DNA of 64,000 bases from Timema cristinae (GCA_039000515.1 JBCFYV010011135.1:19663193-19727192); one strand, 5' to 3'; counted from the first letter of the stretch, positions 1 to 11,635 are shown. A program made the numbers and translations. Notes: generated by a model from the letters alone, not told the origin.

Positions 1-943
1 TCACTGTGCTACTTTTTTGCCAGCTTGAGTCTTTCAACACTTGGCTTCGCTAGTGTCACTGTGGGGTGATAATATGACATACCCCAGCGATCCTAGTGGT
101 GAAGGACTCAAGATACGAAAAGGAGCATAACCGTTTTAAGCTGGAGTTTGAGTGTCTGAATATTCTATTTGTCTGTAAACTTGCCCAAAAATACCTGTGA
201 GTTGTGTTTCTAATTTCACTCAGGTGTACTGACTTTATGTTTTTGTAAAGGAGGGCATAATATGTAATAATTCAAGCTAACTCATACCTAACTAATCAGT
301 GTATAGAGTTAATGTGCGTAAAATCTTAATGAGTAGTGAAACTTAATGGAGTCAACCACATTTTTCTTGGGCTAAGATGCTCGCCTCAGAATCCAAAGTT
401 ATTATGTTCAAACAAAGCCGAGGTTGACAGATTATTTTTTGATCGATAAAACATCTGTACCACAACATTCTTCAGAGGGGAAGTATAGAGTTCGGCCCCA
501 TGTCAACTGAGGCAGCATTTATGTGAAAACACGTGTCCTTGAAAATTGGTAGACCCTTTTGTTCTTGCCCCAAGGAAAGCCTCGTGCTCTTATATGTTTG
601 TTCGGTTCAGAAAGTTCACATTAAATAACCCATATAAATTAAATATTAAAATAAAATGCTATACAATTTTCTTTTACATATATTACATAAGGATATATAA
701 AGAACACTGAGTTTTTTTTATAGAAGAAATCCTTGAAAAAATATTATTAATAATCAATAGAAATCTTTAAAATGTAATAACATTTATTTAACAAATCAGG
801 AACTAAATTAAAACAGGTCATAAACCTAATTTTAAGGATTAACCATAATAAGTGAAGGCAAATGTTCATCTAATAATAAAAATACTGTCCCTGGCCAAAG
901 ACTATTCATTGTGAAGACCTATATGCCGATGGGAGGATAAAAA
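1..943. other. AT-rich sequence, no gene seen
   Basis: No supported coding sequence. Around 350-560 there is a less AT-rich patch with a weak resemblance to a tRNA-like head (GGGCTAAGATGCTCGCCTC, then TATGTTCAAAC). It is too diverged for me to call a SINE. Confidence 0.5.
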
Positions 944-1034
944 TAGAATGAACCTGAAAGAAAAATGGTGTAACGAGATGGACTGGTTAGAACTAGCTAA
1001 AGATAGGGACAGGATGTAATGAGGTGGACGGGTG
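944..1034. repeat. ~46-bp minisatellite family, locus 1
   Basis: About two units of a repeat with the core GTAATGAGGTGGACTGG followed by TAGAACTAGCTCAAGATAGG. The GAG of the core starts at about 975 and 1021, a period of 46. The same unit recurs at 1852-2087 and 26262-26440. Confidence 0.75.
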
Positions 1035-1851
1035 TGACGTTATTTGCCACCCTACCATGTATATCCCTATATTTTATACTTTTTGAGAATAGTTTCCAAT
1101 TTAATTTCGTGTGAAATTAAACACTTAAAAGTTCGGCTGCCGTAATGCTGTCTTGACAAATAATACTGTTTACATCCATTTAGTAAAGTAAAAAGACAGA
1201 AGGAACAACGTATAGCATTGTTTAGATAATTTAAATAAGGAATTTTGACTTAAGGAAGAACACTCACCTTTTATTCAACATATTAATTATCCTTCTAAGG
1301 AGTTTGTTTGTCTTATTTATTTTGAATGTCAGCCATGATTGATTTGAACGCATGCGCAGATCTGTCAAACAAATGAGCGGTGGGTCTCGTGATTGTAGAG
1401 GAGGAAACAAGGCAAGATGTAAATAACTCCAAACTAGCGCGCCTTTCAATTCTGACAGATAGAAATAAACATTTAATTATTTAAGAAAACATTGTTCAAA
1501 TTCATTGGGATATATTTCAATATTTATATTAAACCTGCATTGTAATTGATTTTTATCCCTAGTACATTTCCAACATATCTTTTGTTTTTAATATATTAGT
1601 TTTCTCTTTGGACTTGGAAGTAAAAAATATAATATTTTTAGATTTGATTTTGGAAGACTTTCTGTAGGAGACAGGGTCTTCTTCCTCGGTGTTGGTCTAA
1701 CATGGAGCCAAATATGTGGAGCTCTTAATTTAATTTATATTTAAAGTAAAATAATGGTTGAAAAGTAAAGTGTGAGTAGCAAATGGAAAGTTAAGTGTAT
1801 ATGCAAGAGCTAGACTGTTTACATTTTTAAGAATAATGGGATAGAACTATC
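1035..1851. other. AT-rich sequence, no gene seen
   Basis: I see nothing coding. The small reverse-strand open frame near 1264-1449 has no recognisable domain. Confidence 0.5.
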
Positions 1852-2087
1852 TCAATATAGGTATGGGTGTAATGAGGTGGAATTTATAGATTTAGCTAGA
1901 GATAGGGAAATGGATTAAAGAGTTGGACTGGATAGAACTAGGTAAAGACAGGAAAAAGGTTTAAGGAGTTGGACTAGATAGATCTATCTCAAGATATGGT
2001 GTAATGAGGTAGTCTGTATAAAACTAGCTCAAGATAGGGATAAGATTGATGTAATGAGGTGGACTGGATAAAATTACCTCAAAATAC
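1852..2087. repeat. ~46-bp minisatellite family, locus 2
   Basis: Five degenerate units of GTAATGAGGTGGACTGG plus TAGAACTAGCTCAAGATAGG. The core starts at about 1874, 1920, 1966, 2006 and 2056, so spacing is 40-50 bp. It is the same family as at 944 and 26262. Confidence 0.8.
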
Positions 2088-3625
2088 TACTTTGATAAGA
2101 AATGAATTGAACGTTCTAATTCTTATTGCCAAAGTTTAAGTAAGTGTCTATGAATATTATAAAATATGCGTTAAATATTCTTGTTTAAATAATTCAAATA
2201 GCTAGAGGAATCAGTTATCTAAACGAAAGTCTTCCTCAAGTATCTGAAGACCTTTTATCGTTTCTGGAATCTGTTTGTGAATCATCTGCTCGTGATTTTA
2301 AAGCCCTTCAAACAAATATACAGCATGTCGCACCTTTAGAAGGAGGTCTTTGAGTCAGTGAGCTCTTCCAGAAGGTGGGTTGATAAAATACAGAAGGAAG
2401 GGAACTCACGGTATCAGCGCATTCCGTTAATGTTACCAAATAGAGGCGTGGATATTCTTCCATCTAGCGTTCTCTATTTTCTCTCTCTCTCTCTCATTAA
2501 CACACAGTTTGAAAGCATCAAGGAGATTTGTCAAAAGATGCTGATTGGCGGTTACAATTGACAAAAGACCTCAGCTTCTTCTTGAACACAAAAGGAACTA
2601 ATCTTGTTCGGGCTTCTCTAGTTAGAAGGTGGGATGTAGGAAGGGCTGTTTCCATTCCAAATCCTCATTTTCAAAGGAACGGTGCTTATTTCTTCTAAAT
2701 GGAGTAAGGGGAAGATCAATTATGTGTAACCTGTATCGATGAACATTTTTATAAATGAAAATACTCTTATTTCCTTAATTACTTTTAAGTTACGTTAGTT
2801 AAATCTTCTATCTATTTCATAATTAAACTTCACGGACTATCACTAAAAGCATAACGTGAGAACTGGCGCTTTTGTACTTTTGCAGCATCCTATAATGTTC
2901 TAATTAATAAATAAAAATAGATACTTTAATACGTATTATTATTATTGAAGTAATAATAAATAAATATTTGAATAATACTTTTTTTGTAAATGTTATTAAA
3001 AATAAATAAACGTTAAGTGATTTTAAAAATTACAAAAACATAGCTTATTATTAGAAAAAAGTTTATAACAACATATTTTAAGGTATTATTTTATATTTAA
3101 CTATAGTAAAAACATACTGATAATTTAATTTTATATTATTACTGTATTAATTTAATACAAAATTTAATTCACTAATACTTTCTTGATCAACTGCTTTGCT
3201 GAAGTTTCACTTACATTTTTGCGAAAAAATCTTTTCTTCTTTGAGTTAATTCCTTCAATTCGTATAATAGCAACCGATTGCAAATAACGACATCAAACTA
3301 AAGCAACGCGATATAACTTTCATGACACGTGACAAAGCTTGCACGAATTAGGAAATGTTAACATACGGTGGCAATGGGCAAAACGTATGACAGCATGACT
3401 AGCGTCGTTGGGTATTCGCAACGCCAGTTAAAACTCTCGTATCCAGAAAATAAATGTAAAACAATCTTTTATGACATACTAAGCAGCAAGAACTAATTAA
3501 TAAACACTTGGACGAGATACGACTTAAGAAAAAAATCACAGCTGATGTGAAAATGCAACAGCGCCAGTCACAGAAGAGAGTTTAGAAGGGGTGAGATTCA
3601 ATGGTTATAACATTTACAAACTAAG
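2088..3625. other. AT-rich sequence, no gene seen
   Basis: Contains a short CT run near 2480-2495 and a very AT-rich block at about 2890-3180. The stretch 3290-3440 is less AT-rich, with several CG dinucleotides, and could be a conserved noncoding patch. The open frame at 2358-2561 has no recognisable domain. Confidence 0.5.
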
Positions 3626-3629
3626 TTGT

Positions 3630-3830
3630 TTAAGGTGTCACTTTATCAATAGACTGGTTTATCAATAGACTGGTTTAACGATGAAGGGTATAACGAGGTT
3701 TGAATCCCAGTCAAATTATGGAAGTTGGTTTTTCCCCTAATGATTTAATAATCTCTCTCAAACCAAATCTATATACTCTTGCTCCTTGTCGTAAAACATT
3801 AGATTAATTAGTCCATATGAGTAGACTCTA
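3630..3830 (+). mobile_element. SINE group C, degenerate copy
   Basis: Matches the C-type layout: GATGAAGGGTATAACGAGG, then TTTGAATCCCAG as B box, then TTTTTCCCCTAATG and a decayed body. The head contains a direct duplication of TATCAATAGACTGGTTTA. The tail is barely recognisable. Confidence 0.55.
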
Positions 3831-3918
3831 AATGGACAGTGAAACGTGATGAACAAATGTTGTAGTTACAGCACAGTTACAGTAGTTACAGATTCTTGGT
3901 CAGATATCTAAGACCCAT

Positions 3919-4168
3919 TTCAGTGGCCGTGTGGTCTATCGCACTACTTTTACAGTAGAATAGTTTGCCGATGATGGGGAGATCGAGGTTTGAATCTCGA
4001 TCGGGTATACTATGGTTGTTTTTTTCTAAATGGTATCATAATCTCCCTCCAAGCAATGTGAACACATTTCTTATAAATAGAACCATCCTAATTGTTAAAA
4101 CCTCTAGCGTAAATAGTAGATAAGCGTAGACCTACAACTCTAACGCGTATCAAGTCTCGGTGCTAAAA
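3919..4168 (+). mobile_element. SINE group C, nearly full length
   Basis: The tRNA-like head starts CAGTGGCCGTGTGGTCTA (A-box region) and has GATCGAGGTTTGAATCTCG as B box. A body with TTTTTCTAAATGGT and CTCCCTCCAAGC follows, then the decayed common tail ending CTCGGTGCTAAA. Divergence from group A suggests an old insertion. The GGCCG..TGGTCTA head looks like a long-variable-arm (Leu/Ser-type) tRNA, which is an inference. Confidence 0.75.
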
Positions 4169-4265
4169 AGATATAATTAAATTAATCTAATTATCATCCC
4201 CTTCATAAGGGAAGTACAAGAGTTGCGATGATTTGCAACATGTGTGTTGATATTCATTGAAGTAT

Positions 4266-4432
4266 CATCAAAACTTGTGAATGTGGGGAATGTCAGGCCT
4301 CCACCGTGGTTCGGATCCCACTTTAAGCTGTAGGTCCTCCATTTCATCTCACAATCACCCTACCATTTACACATTAGCGTAAGTGCGTACAACCCGAATG
4401 GGTAGTAAGACGCGGTGCTAATAATAATAATA
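4266..4432 (+). mobile_element. SINE group B, 5'-truncated (long subfamily)
   Basis: The tRNA-like head is missing. The copy starts inside the body just before AACTTGTGAATGTGGGG and runs through the common tail AACCCGAATGGGTAGTAAG to GCTAATAATAA. Flanks ATTGAAGTAT (4256-4265) and ATTGAAATAT (4433-4442) look like a target-site duplication with one mismatch. That fits 5' truncation during target-primed reverse transcription. Confidence 0.8.
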
Positions 4433-4649
4433 ATTGAAATATTGTCGGGATTGAAGTTGGAGTGACATTTTAAATCGTTGCACATAAATGTGGCATCATT
4501 ACAATATATATTATAAAAATAACTATGTCGGTCAAACATGACATGTAGCTGGAGATATATCTAAGAATATGTTAAATATTTTTTTATACCTAGACCCAAA
4601 TTAGTTTTCACTGTTTGGTCAATTCCAAAATAAATACTCCCTAAATCAA

Positions 4650-4681
4650 TGTGTGTATATATATATATAAATATGTAAATG

Positions 4682-4712
<31 letters not shown>

Positions 4713-4902
4713 GTATGTACATATGAATGTATGTGTGTATATGTATGTATGTATGTATGTATGTATATATGTATATGTGTATGTGTATGTGTATATGAAT
4801 GTATGTGTGTATATGTATGTATGTATATATGTATGTATATGTGTATGTGTATGTGTATATGAATGTATATGAGTATATGTATGTATGTATGTATGTATGT
4901 AA
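4650..4902. repeat. Compound (TATG)n/(TGTATA)n microsatellite
   Basis: Alternating TATG, GTATAT and TGTGTA units over about 250 bp. Both strands give long low-complexity open frames of I/H/T/Y or V/Y/C. These are artefacts of the repeat, not genes. Confidence 0.95.
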
Positions 4903-5480
4903 AGTTTAATTTAATTTGAAAATAGATATTCAATCATTTATAACACTCACTCAGATCTATCCATTTTTAACCAAATATTTAAAGCCATTTTTCCAAAATG
5001 TTTTAATTAAATAAATATAGTATACATTAAATTTACGTAAATTGCTATGATTTAAGGAATAAAACAACTATTAAATCTTATAGAACCATATCCAGGTACC
5101 CATTATTAATAAAATGTCAAAAAATCCCAAATTAGTATTCATGTTAGCTAACTTTTAATTGAACTATTTGATGGTAAATAAAGGTAAAATATTTGTCACT
5201 AGGAATACGTCTTATATATATATTTAAAAATAAATTAGAAACAGTTTTATATAAATTTAGTTTAAAATCTAGTAATCAAGCAACTACCATTTTAAAATCA
5301 GTATCCATCCCCAAGTGATGATATCTAAATATTAAGTTTAATTGAAATATATCTATTCAGTTTGTGGTATAGTCCCGGTTACTTACAAATTCATACACAC
5401 ATACATGGGAACAAAAAAACTCTAAAAAACAAATTTCTGTACTCAGGACATTACATCATTTATTTCTCGCTCACTATCTT
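4903..5480. other. AT-rich sequence, no gene seen
   Basis: No coding signal and no SINE head or tail. Confidence 0.5.
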
Positions 5481-5489
5481 ACAGGTAGA

Positions 5490-6440
5490 GAAATTGTTGT
5501 GATCATAAAAAAATCGAACTCAGGATTTTGATGAATCTTGCCGTTTCACGACCCCCCAAATCCAAAAATGTGGTTCTTGACGTTCTGTCTGTTGTAAGTC
5601 TGTATGTCTGTCTGTACCTCAAACTAAAACCAAAACGATTTTACCGATCAGGTTAAAACTTGGTATCTAAGGTTTTCATAGTTTTGCACAAAGGGGATTT
5701 TGTAATCGAATATAAAACCCTACAATGAAGGGTAGTCTACTGAAGGACCAAAAGAGAAAAAGTTTACTTTCTCAAAATCAGCTCTAACAATTTTTTCAAT
5801 TTCATTTCTGAACCTTTATAAATATTCTAAACAAAATGGCTACTCTCAATATTTCGGTAAAAGGACTTTAAGTGCTCTTCTCTTGAGGGTAAATTAGATT
5901 TTTTTTATAATATCTCCTAAACTATTTGATATATGAAATTACTTTTCGTAAAAAATATGAAGGTCTCTTTATAATACGTAAATACGTAAATATTTATATT
6001 TATTAACATCTCGAACACAAAAGGTAGATGTATTGCGGTCGCAAAAGAAAATCTAACCTGAAATTTTAATGGATGTCGACGTCTCAAGACCCCCTAAAAC
6101 CCTAAATAGTGGTCTTTGCAATGACGCCTGTCTGTGGGTTTATTAAACTTAAAATTAAGAGTAGTTTAAGAAAGTGTGAAAAGAGAAAAGATCGATTTTC
6201 TCAAAATTGAATCAAACGATTTTGATTAAAATTCGTACTAGGTGTTGATTAAGATTATAAATAAACTGGCTATTTATAATTTACCAAGAACATTAATTTA
6301 AGGGTACTTTACAGAAGCTGATAACCTATCATTGCAAAATTGTAGTACTATAAAAATAAAAGAAACTTTATATGAAATATATTTTTATAAATTAAATAGT
6401 TTTTGAGATATTTACAAATATATTAATACAATTTTGTGAG
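5490..6440 (+). repeat. Two adjacent copies of an unnamed interspersed repeat
   Basis: The block at about 5500-5960 resembles the block at about 6035-6440. Both carry TCAAGACCCCC or TCACGACCCCC, then AATGTGGT or AATAGTGGT, then a GACG..TCTGTCTG run. Both then have TTTCTCAAAAT, AAGGGTA and AAACTATTTGA or AAATAGTTTTTGA motifs. Another copy appears to lie in reverse at about 60780-61420. The family is probably transposon-derived. I cannot assign a superfamily because clear termini are not visible. Confidence 0.6.
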
Positions 6441-7017
6441 CTTTATTTGTAAAGAGATACTACTTAAATTTTAACGCAATAATTCTCCATTCCATAGAGT
6501 AATTAATTATAAGTAAGTCTTTAAATGTTTATGTTGTTTTTCCTTAAACCTCTAAGGTGAAATGTTTGTGCAATAATGATCTATATCCATTTAAGACTCA
6601 ATAGTCAATATTTAAATTTTTTATTGGTCAAAATTTATGCATGGGAATTTAATAGCAATGCAATGGCATGAAGATTTGAAACACTAATAAAATGACGAAC
6701 ATTATAACCGGAAGTTGAAATTTTAATACGAAGTTTTGACCCCTGTGGACCCAAATTTGATCTTTTTTATCGGTCCAAACATACAAATGAGGACATTAAT
6801 TCTTAAAAATAAAATTATAAAATTTAAAACCAGCACTACAATTTTCTTTACATAAGTATAGTGCAATTTATGCTTGGGTTTGTTAGTGCATATTATTTAG
6901 TTTCACATATATTACGAGTTTTGAGTAAATATTTTTTATTTTCAAACATATAGAGCGATTAAGTCTGTGCGTAGTTCCATACCATTTAATTTTTATAATA
7001 ACGGTTAGCACATATAC
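6441..7017. other. AT-rich sequence, no gene seen
   Basis: Nothing recognisable. Confidence 0.45.
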
Positions 7018-7113
7018 AGTATTCTGAAAATTAAAAAGTGAAACCTACACATGGGAATCAAACCCTGTTCAATTCCTGTGCCCATGTGTCATTTTTCAAT
7101 TTTCAGAATATTA
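7018..7113. repeat. Near-perfect inverted repeat (hairpin)
   Basis: The left arm TATTCTGAAAATTAAAAAGT..ACACATGGG pairs with the right arm CCCATGTGTC..CAATTTTCAGAATA. Arms are about 34 nt with a loop of about 25 nt that includes a TTCAA tRNA-like T-loop word. It could be a short foldback element remnant or a structured noncoding site. Confidence 0.75.
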
Positions 7114-7315
7114 TATTTAAATGGAGTAATCCTCACTAAAAGAATAAATTGTAGATTTGCCTATTTTATTCTTATATACAGTAGTTATAATATGAAAGAT
7201 TGAAGATTTTAAATCTTACTTATCAGTCATCATCATCATCATCATCATGAACAGCTTTCAGCCACTGTCATGGTTTTTCTGTAACTAAAATCCTCTCCCC
7301 TACCTCCTTTACCCC

Positions 7316-7640
7316 CAAAACTTCACTCCCTCCACCTTGGCCCAGTCCTTTCTCCTCTCCTCCACACACTCCTTACTCCCACCACCTCTCTCCCTCCACC
7401 ATGGCCCTGTCTTCGCCTCTCTCTTCCGATACTCCTCCCTACTCTCACCACCTCCCTATATAAACCTTGGTTCAGTCCTATTCTCTCTCTCCTCCACACT
7501 CCTACTTACTCCCACCACCTCTCTCCCTCCACCATGGCCCTGTCTTCTCCTCTCTCTTCGATACTCCTCCCTACTCCCACCAACTCTCTCTATACTCCTT
7601 GGTCCAGTCCTATTTTCTCTCCTCCATACTCCTCCTTCGC
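7316..7640. repeat. Polypyrimidine minisatellite, unit about 131-133 bp
   Basis: CCTTGGCCCAGTCC, CCTTGGTTCAGTCC and CCTTGGTCCAGTCC recur near 7336, 7465 and 7598. TTACTCCCACCACCTCTCTC recurs at 7373 and 7506, a period of 133. The plus strand is almost entirely C/T, so the S/P/L-rich open frames here are compositional artefacts. Confidence 0.85.
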
Positions 7641-7985
7641 CTTTCAGCCATTTGTCCCTTTGTCTTCCACCTAACCCTCACTTCCATATCAAATATCCTC
7701 CTGTGAACCCTTTTTCTCCCCATTCTTAACACATGGCCTTACCACCTTAGCGGTGCCTTCTATATCCTGTCTTGTTTCTTCATTCACTATTCCTCTTTCT
7801 CACGCATTTCTAATAATATCAAATTTTGTCATGCCTCTCCTGCATCTCAGGAATCTCATTTCACTCGCTCCATTCTGCATTCATCCTGTTCCTTCCATTT
7901 ACTCTACAAAACCCTAGTGCATATAAAAGTGATTGATAATAATCAATGCTGTACCCAGTCAAGAATTTCGGGGGGGTTCTGGTGG
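7641..7985. other. Pyrimidine-rich sequence next to the minisatellite
   Basis: Continued C/T-rich composition without obvious periodicity. No gene seen. Confidence 0.5.
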
Positions 7986-7994
7986 GCACAACCT

Positions 7995-8160
7995 TTAATT
8001 GTCGGAAGCTAGAAAAAATTCTATATTATAAACAGTTTTAGAAGTTATCTGAAGTGTTTTTTTAATGGCAAAATTAATCTCTAACTTCCAATGGATAGAA
8101 AAAATTATGAATACTAAACACATCTAAAAGCTTTCTGAAGTGCCTTTTATGGTAACACAG
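7995..8160 (+). repeat. ~80-bp tandem duplication
   Basis: Two related halves share TAGAAAAAATT, then AAACA and TCTGAAGTG, then TTTTATGG or TTTAATGG. The offset is about 80 bp and the halves are diverged. Confidence 0.55.
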
Positions 8161-8201
8161 CCCCTAATTTGTACTTGTACCTTTATACCTTAATTTTGAA
8201 A

Positions 8202-8990
8202 TTGTTTGAATTAGAAATAAAGTGATATGTATTTTTTTCATAAGGTTTCGGGGCGGGAGGGGGAGGCGGGTGGATAAGAGAGGGGAGGTTTGGTTAATTT
8301 TTAATTTCTCAAATAAAGAAAGAGTTATAGTAATTGTGAAAATAATTGGATCTCAAGATTCTGCTGAATTTTTACGAGACCAAATAAAGTTGATGGAGTT
8401 TGTTCAAACTTTATATTTAGAATTTATATGACCATACCTTTTTTTTATACTGACCCTGTCCTTCAAATTAAGGGTATTTTACCTATGAGTGATTTTATTT
8501 AAATTAAATTTTTTCAAAAATATTTTTAAATATTTTGTTTAAAATACATCTTTTGGTGATGTTTGAGATGAAAAATGGCATTTTAACATTGGCTTTTTTG
8601 CAAAAATTCATCGAAGAGTCATTTAATAATGGGAATTTTTAAAACATTTAAAATACATTTAAAAATAATCGAACAAATTTATTTAAATGTATAACAGGTT
8701 ATAGTTTATTATAAAAATTAACACTTTATATCTGTTTTTGGGGTGAAATCTCATTTATGTTATTTTTTTACAAACGAATGAATATCCAAATATTTTAAAT
8801 ATTTTAAAAAACGATTAAAATGATTTAGTTTTAAGTGGAATTGTGTTTGAAATTCTAAATAACACTGTTTACCTGTTTTGGGGGTAAAATCGTTTCATGG
8901 GTAGTTAACTGAATACTGACCTCTCAAAAATTTGAACAAATTTATAAATGGATTTAACGATTTTTTTCAAAATAAATTTATAGGCATATT
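8202..8990 (+). repeat. AT-rich dispersed repeat, copy 1
   Basis: Shares with about 9820-10420 and 56430-57250 an ATGGA(G/T)TTT(G/A)TTCAAAC-like word. All three also carry repeated 'ATTTTA..TGATTTTT..AACGATTT' modules. No protein can be read through the copy. Confidence 0.5.
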
Positions 8991-9183
8991 TATATAATAC
9001 ATATTACATAACATATTTCATATATATGATATATACATAAATAACTTGTTAGCAATTACTAATGCGCTAAAGCTAAGGGAAACAAACACATTCTAATTAC
9101 GATGATGACTTCATTGTTTGTCCTACCGAAATACCTTTCATTACGGTGATTCTAATTAAACCGTGGTACGGGCACAATGAAAC

Positions 9184-9208
9184 GTGTGTGTGTGTGTGTG
9201 TGTGTGTG
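9184..9208. repeat. (GT)n microsatellite
   Basis: About 12 GT units. The following 9210-9480 is less AT-rich, with no recognisable gene. Confidence 0.95.
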
Positions 9209-9560
9209 ACCTCTCAAAACAACCAGGTACCTCACACCTGGTCCATATACCATCATGTGACATTCCTCACATGTGTCTGCGGTAAGCCTACATGTCACCT
9301 TCAACAACTAAAGTCGTAACCTTACTTTTGCCCATCACTCTCTAGCAGACACTTGGCAATCCCTTTTACGACACAGCTGCATGCTTTGGACAGGCAGCTT
9401 AATTACTGGGTAGGGAAAGATTACGCTTAAGACCACATCTCTTTTGTCTTTTTCACTAGTTTTCTATTTCACTTACACACAGTGACCTGCGCAATTTTCA
9501 AAGGAATTGCCTTTTTTTTATATAAAATACAAAGTTTTTTATTTCTCATATTTATTTTTA

Positions 9561-9810
9561 GCACCGCTTCTTATAACCCGTTCAGGCTATGTGCTTATTT
9601 ACTAATTAAGCTAATGGTTTTAGGCATTATCAAGGTTATATTAAAGGAAGAATACTCACATTTGTGTAGAAGGAGAAGGGAAAACAATTTTTGTAAAACT
9701 ACCATCAGTACACCTGACCATGATTCGAACCTCAATATCCCTGTCATTAACAGTCTAGTATACTACGAAAGTAACACACTAGACCACATAGCCACTAAAG
9801 TGGGCCATTT
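9561..9810 (-). mobile_element. SINE group C, reverse
   Basis: Begins with the reverse-complemented tail AGCACCGCTTCTTATAACCC, followed by GTTCAGGCTATG. The B-box complement is GATTCGAACCTC at about 9722-9733, and the head complement is TAGACCACATAGCCACTAAA. Nearly full length but diverged. The 167-residue open frame across it is a read-through of this SINE and its flank, not a gene. Confidence 0.8.
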
Positions 9811-9819
9811 TATTATATT

Positions 9820-10420
9820 CAAGATGAAGTATTTTATTAGTGAGGTGTTTCAATTACAAACATTTAAGTTTTTGTGGACTCAAAATAGAAAATTGTATTT
9901 TACAATTTTGTATGATGTCCGTCTTGTTAGTATGCCCCTGGTCACGAAAAAATACACCAATTTAATGGATTTTATTCAAACTTAGATTTATATTTTAATA
10001 TGGCTCTCTATAACTCAGAGTATTTTTTTTAAATTTGAAACTGGCCCTATAAATGTAGGTAGTTTAATGAAAAGTGATTTTTTACTAACTCTAAATTTTT
10101 TCGAAAATTCTTCAACGATTTTCTTTGAAATTTTAATCTGCGGTTCGTGTGGTATCACAAAAAAAAAAACACACACACATTATAATTGGTTTTGGTGTTC
10201 AAAAATAGCTTATGGGTATTTTACTGATGATTGATTTTTCCAAAAACCTGACTTATTTTTAAAATTCACTTTAACGATTTGATTACAATTAGGTATTTCG
10301 AGAGTGGTTGACACGAATAATAACGTGTATATTGTATTTGGAGGACATTTTTTAAAGGATTGTTTACTAATGACTAATTTTTTTTAAATGACTCCAGCGA
10401 TTGGGTTTATAATGGATATC
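9820..10420 (+). repeat. AT-rich dispersed repeat, copy 2
   Basis: Resembles 8390-8990, with TTTAATGGATTTTATTCAAA and repeated TTTTTTAAATTTG/AACGATTT modules. Decayed and noncoding. Confidence 0.45.
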
Positions 10421-10671
10421 TGCTATGTTATTACAATATGTATAGTAACTTTTTTTAAAATAATTTTATATTAACTTATTGATGAGTGATATAGTAAATT
10501 TGAAATTGTTTGTAAATAAATTTAGATATTTTGTTCAATATCTCAAATAATATCCAACTGATAGTAAGATAAATAAATCAACAAAAATTTGCAAAAAATT
10601 TTGTAGCCTATATAATTAAGACGATCTTATGCCTTATATAATTTATTTTAAAAAAACACTTCCTACCGACA

Positions 10672-10902
10672 ACTAGGGCTATAATAATATGTACTGATTA
10701 GACTAGTATTTTTGGGATGATTAAGGTTAAAATTAGATCAAGTGTACCCACATTTGAGTAGAGGAAGATTGGTAGACCATTTAAGAAAAAGCCTCTATCA
10801 TAACCTACAGTCGTGATATAAAATTAAATCTCCCCACCATTGTAAGTCCAATAAATTATGAAAGTAACGCCTTCAAATATTCAGTCACCAAAGTGGGTTT
10901 TT
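10672..10902 (-). mobile_element. SINE group C, reverse, strongly decayed
   Basis: Order of recognisable words: GGATGATTAAGGTTAAA, CACATTTGAGTAGAGG, AAAAAGCCTC, CTCCCCACCATTGTA, CAGTCACCAAAGTGGGT. The tail is almost gone. Confidence 0.55.
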
Positions 10903-10987
10903 AGAATATTATATAACTAACAAATATTCCTTTAAGGAGACAGAATTAGATTATTAATTTGAAAGAGCCATCTTAACTATCTTTATT

Positions 10988-11146
10988 ACCCGCTTTGGTT
11001 TCTACATGGTAAGACGCCTCACTCTCTGAGTAGACTAGATTGACGAAGACGGGGAGATCCAGGTTCGAATCCCAGTCAGATATACTAAGGGAAGTTTTTC
11101 CTAAAATTATTTTTTCACTGTTCCTCCGTGTAACGGCGGCTATATT
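10988..11146 (+). mobile_element. SINE group C, 5' part only
   Basis: Head words are CCCGCTTTGG, ACATGGTAAGACGCCTCACT and GAGTAGACTAGATTGACGAA. GGGGAGATCCAGG and TTCGAATCCCAGTC follow as B box, then TTTTTCCTAAA. The 3' tail is absent. The open frame on the reverse strand at 10973-11335 overlaps this relic and is not a gene. Confidence 0.7.
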
Positions 11147-11342
11147 TCTTCTGAATATAACCTTTTTGAAAAATAAAACCACGAGCTTATTTATTACATA
11201 AAAGTATGACTCAAACGTTGTGCTTGCTAAACAGTAACTATATTTCTTTAAAGCGAACACTGGAAAAATAATATATTTGCAATAATAAAACAAGATATTT
11301 AAAACTATCCCTGGAGACAAAATAATATTGAACATTTCCTTT

Positions 11343-11598
11343 GATATAATCTAGGGGTATAGTGTCGGACTTCTGTGCTGGGGGTCCGGAGTTAAATCCT
11401 CAATCCTGGCAAATATTTATATGATTGTCAAACCCTTCCTTCACCTCTGACAAGGCTATCATTTGTGAATGTGGGGAATGCCAGGCCTCCACGTGGTTCG
11501 GATACCACGTTAAACTGTAGGTCCTCCATTTCATCTCACCTTACCACTACACATTAGCGTAAGTGTGTACAACCCAAACGGGTAGTAAGACGCGATGC

Positions 11599-11635
<37 letters not shown>

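Noticed and set aside
4646..4933. Paired low-complexity open frames on both strands
   Set aside because: Translation of the (TATG)n block on both strands.
7337..7729. 130-codon S/P/L-rich open frame that could look like a secreted protein
   Set aside because: It follows a C/T-rich minisatellite with a 131-133 bp unit. Units of 131-133 bp do not keep frame consistently and composition explains the residues.
9482..9985. 167-codon open frame, among the longest non-repeat frames
   Set aside because: It runs through a reverse group C SINE and AT-rich repeat sequence. No domain, and the SINE explains most of it.
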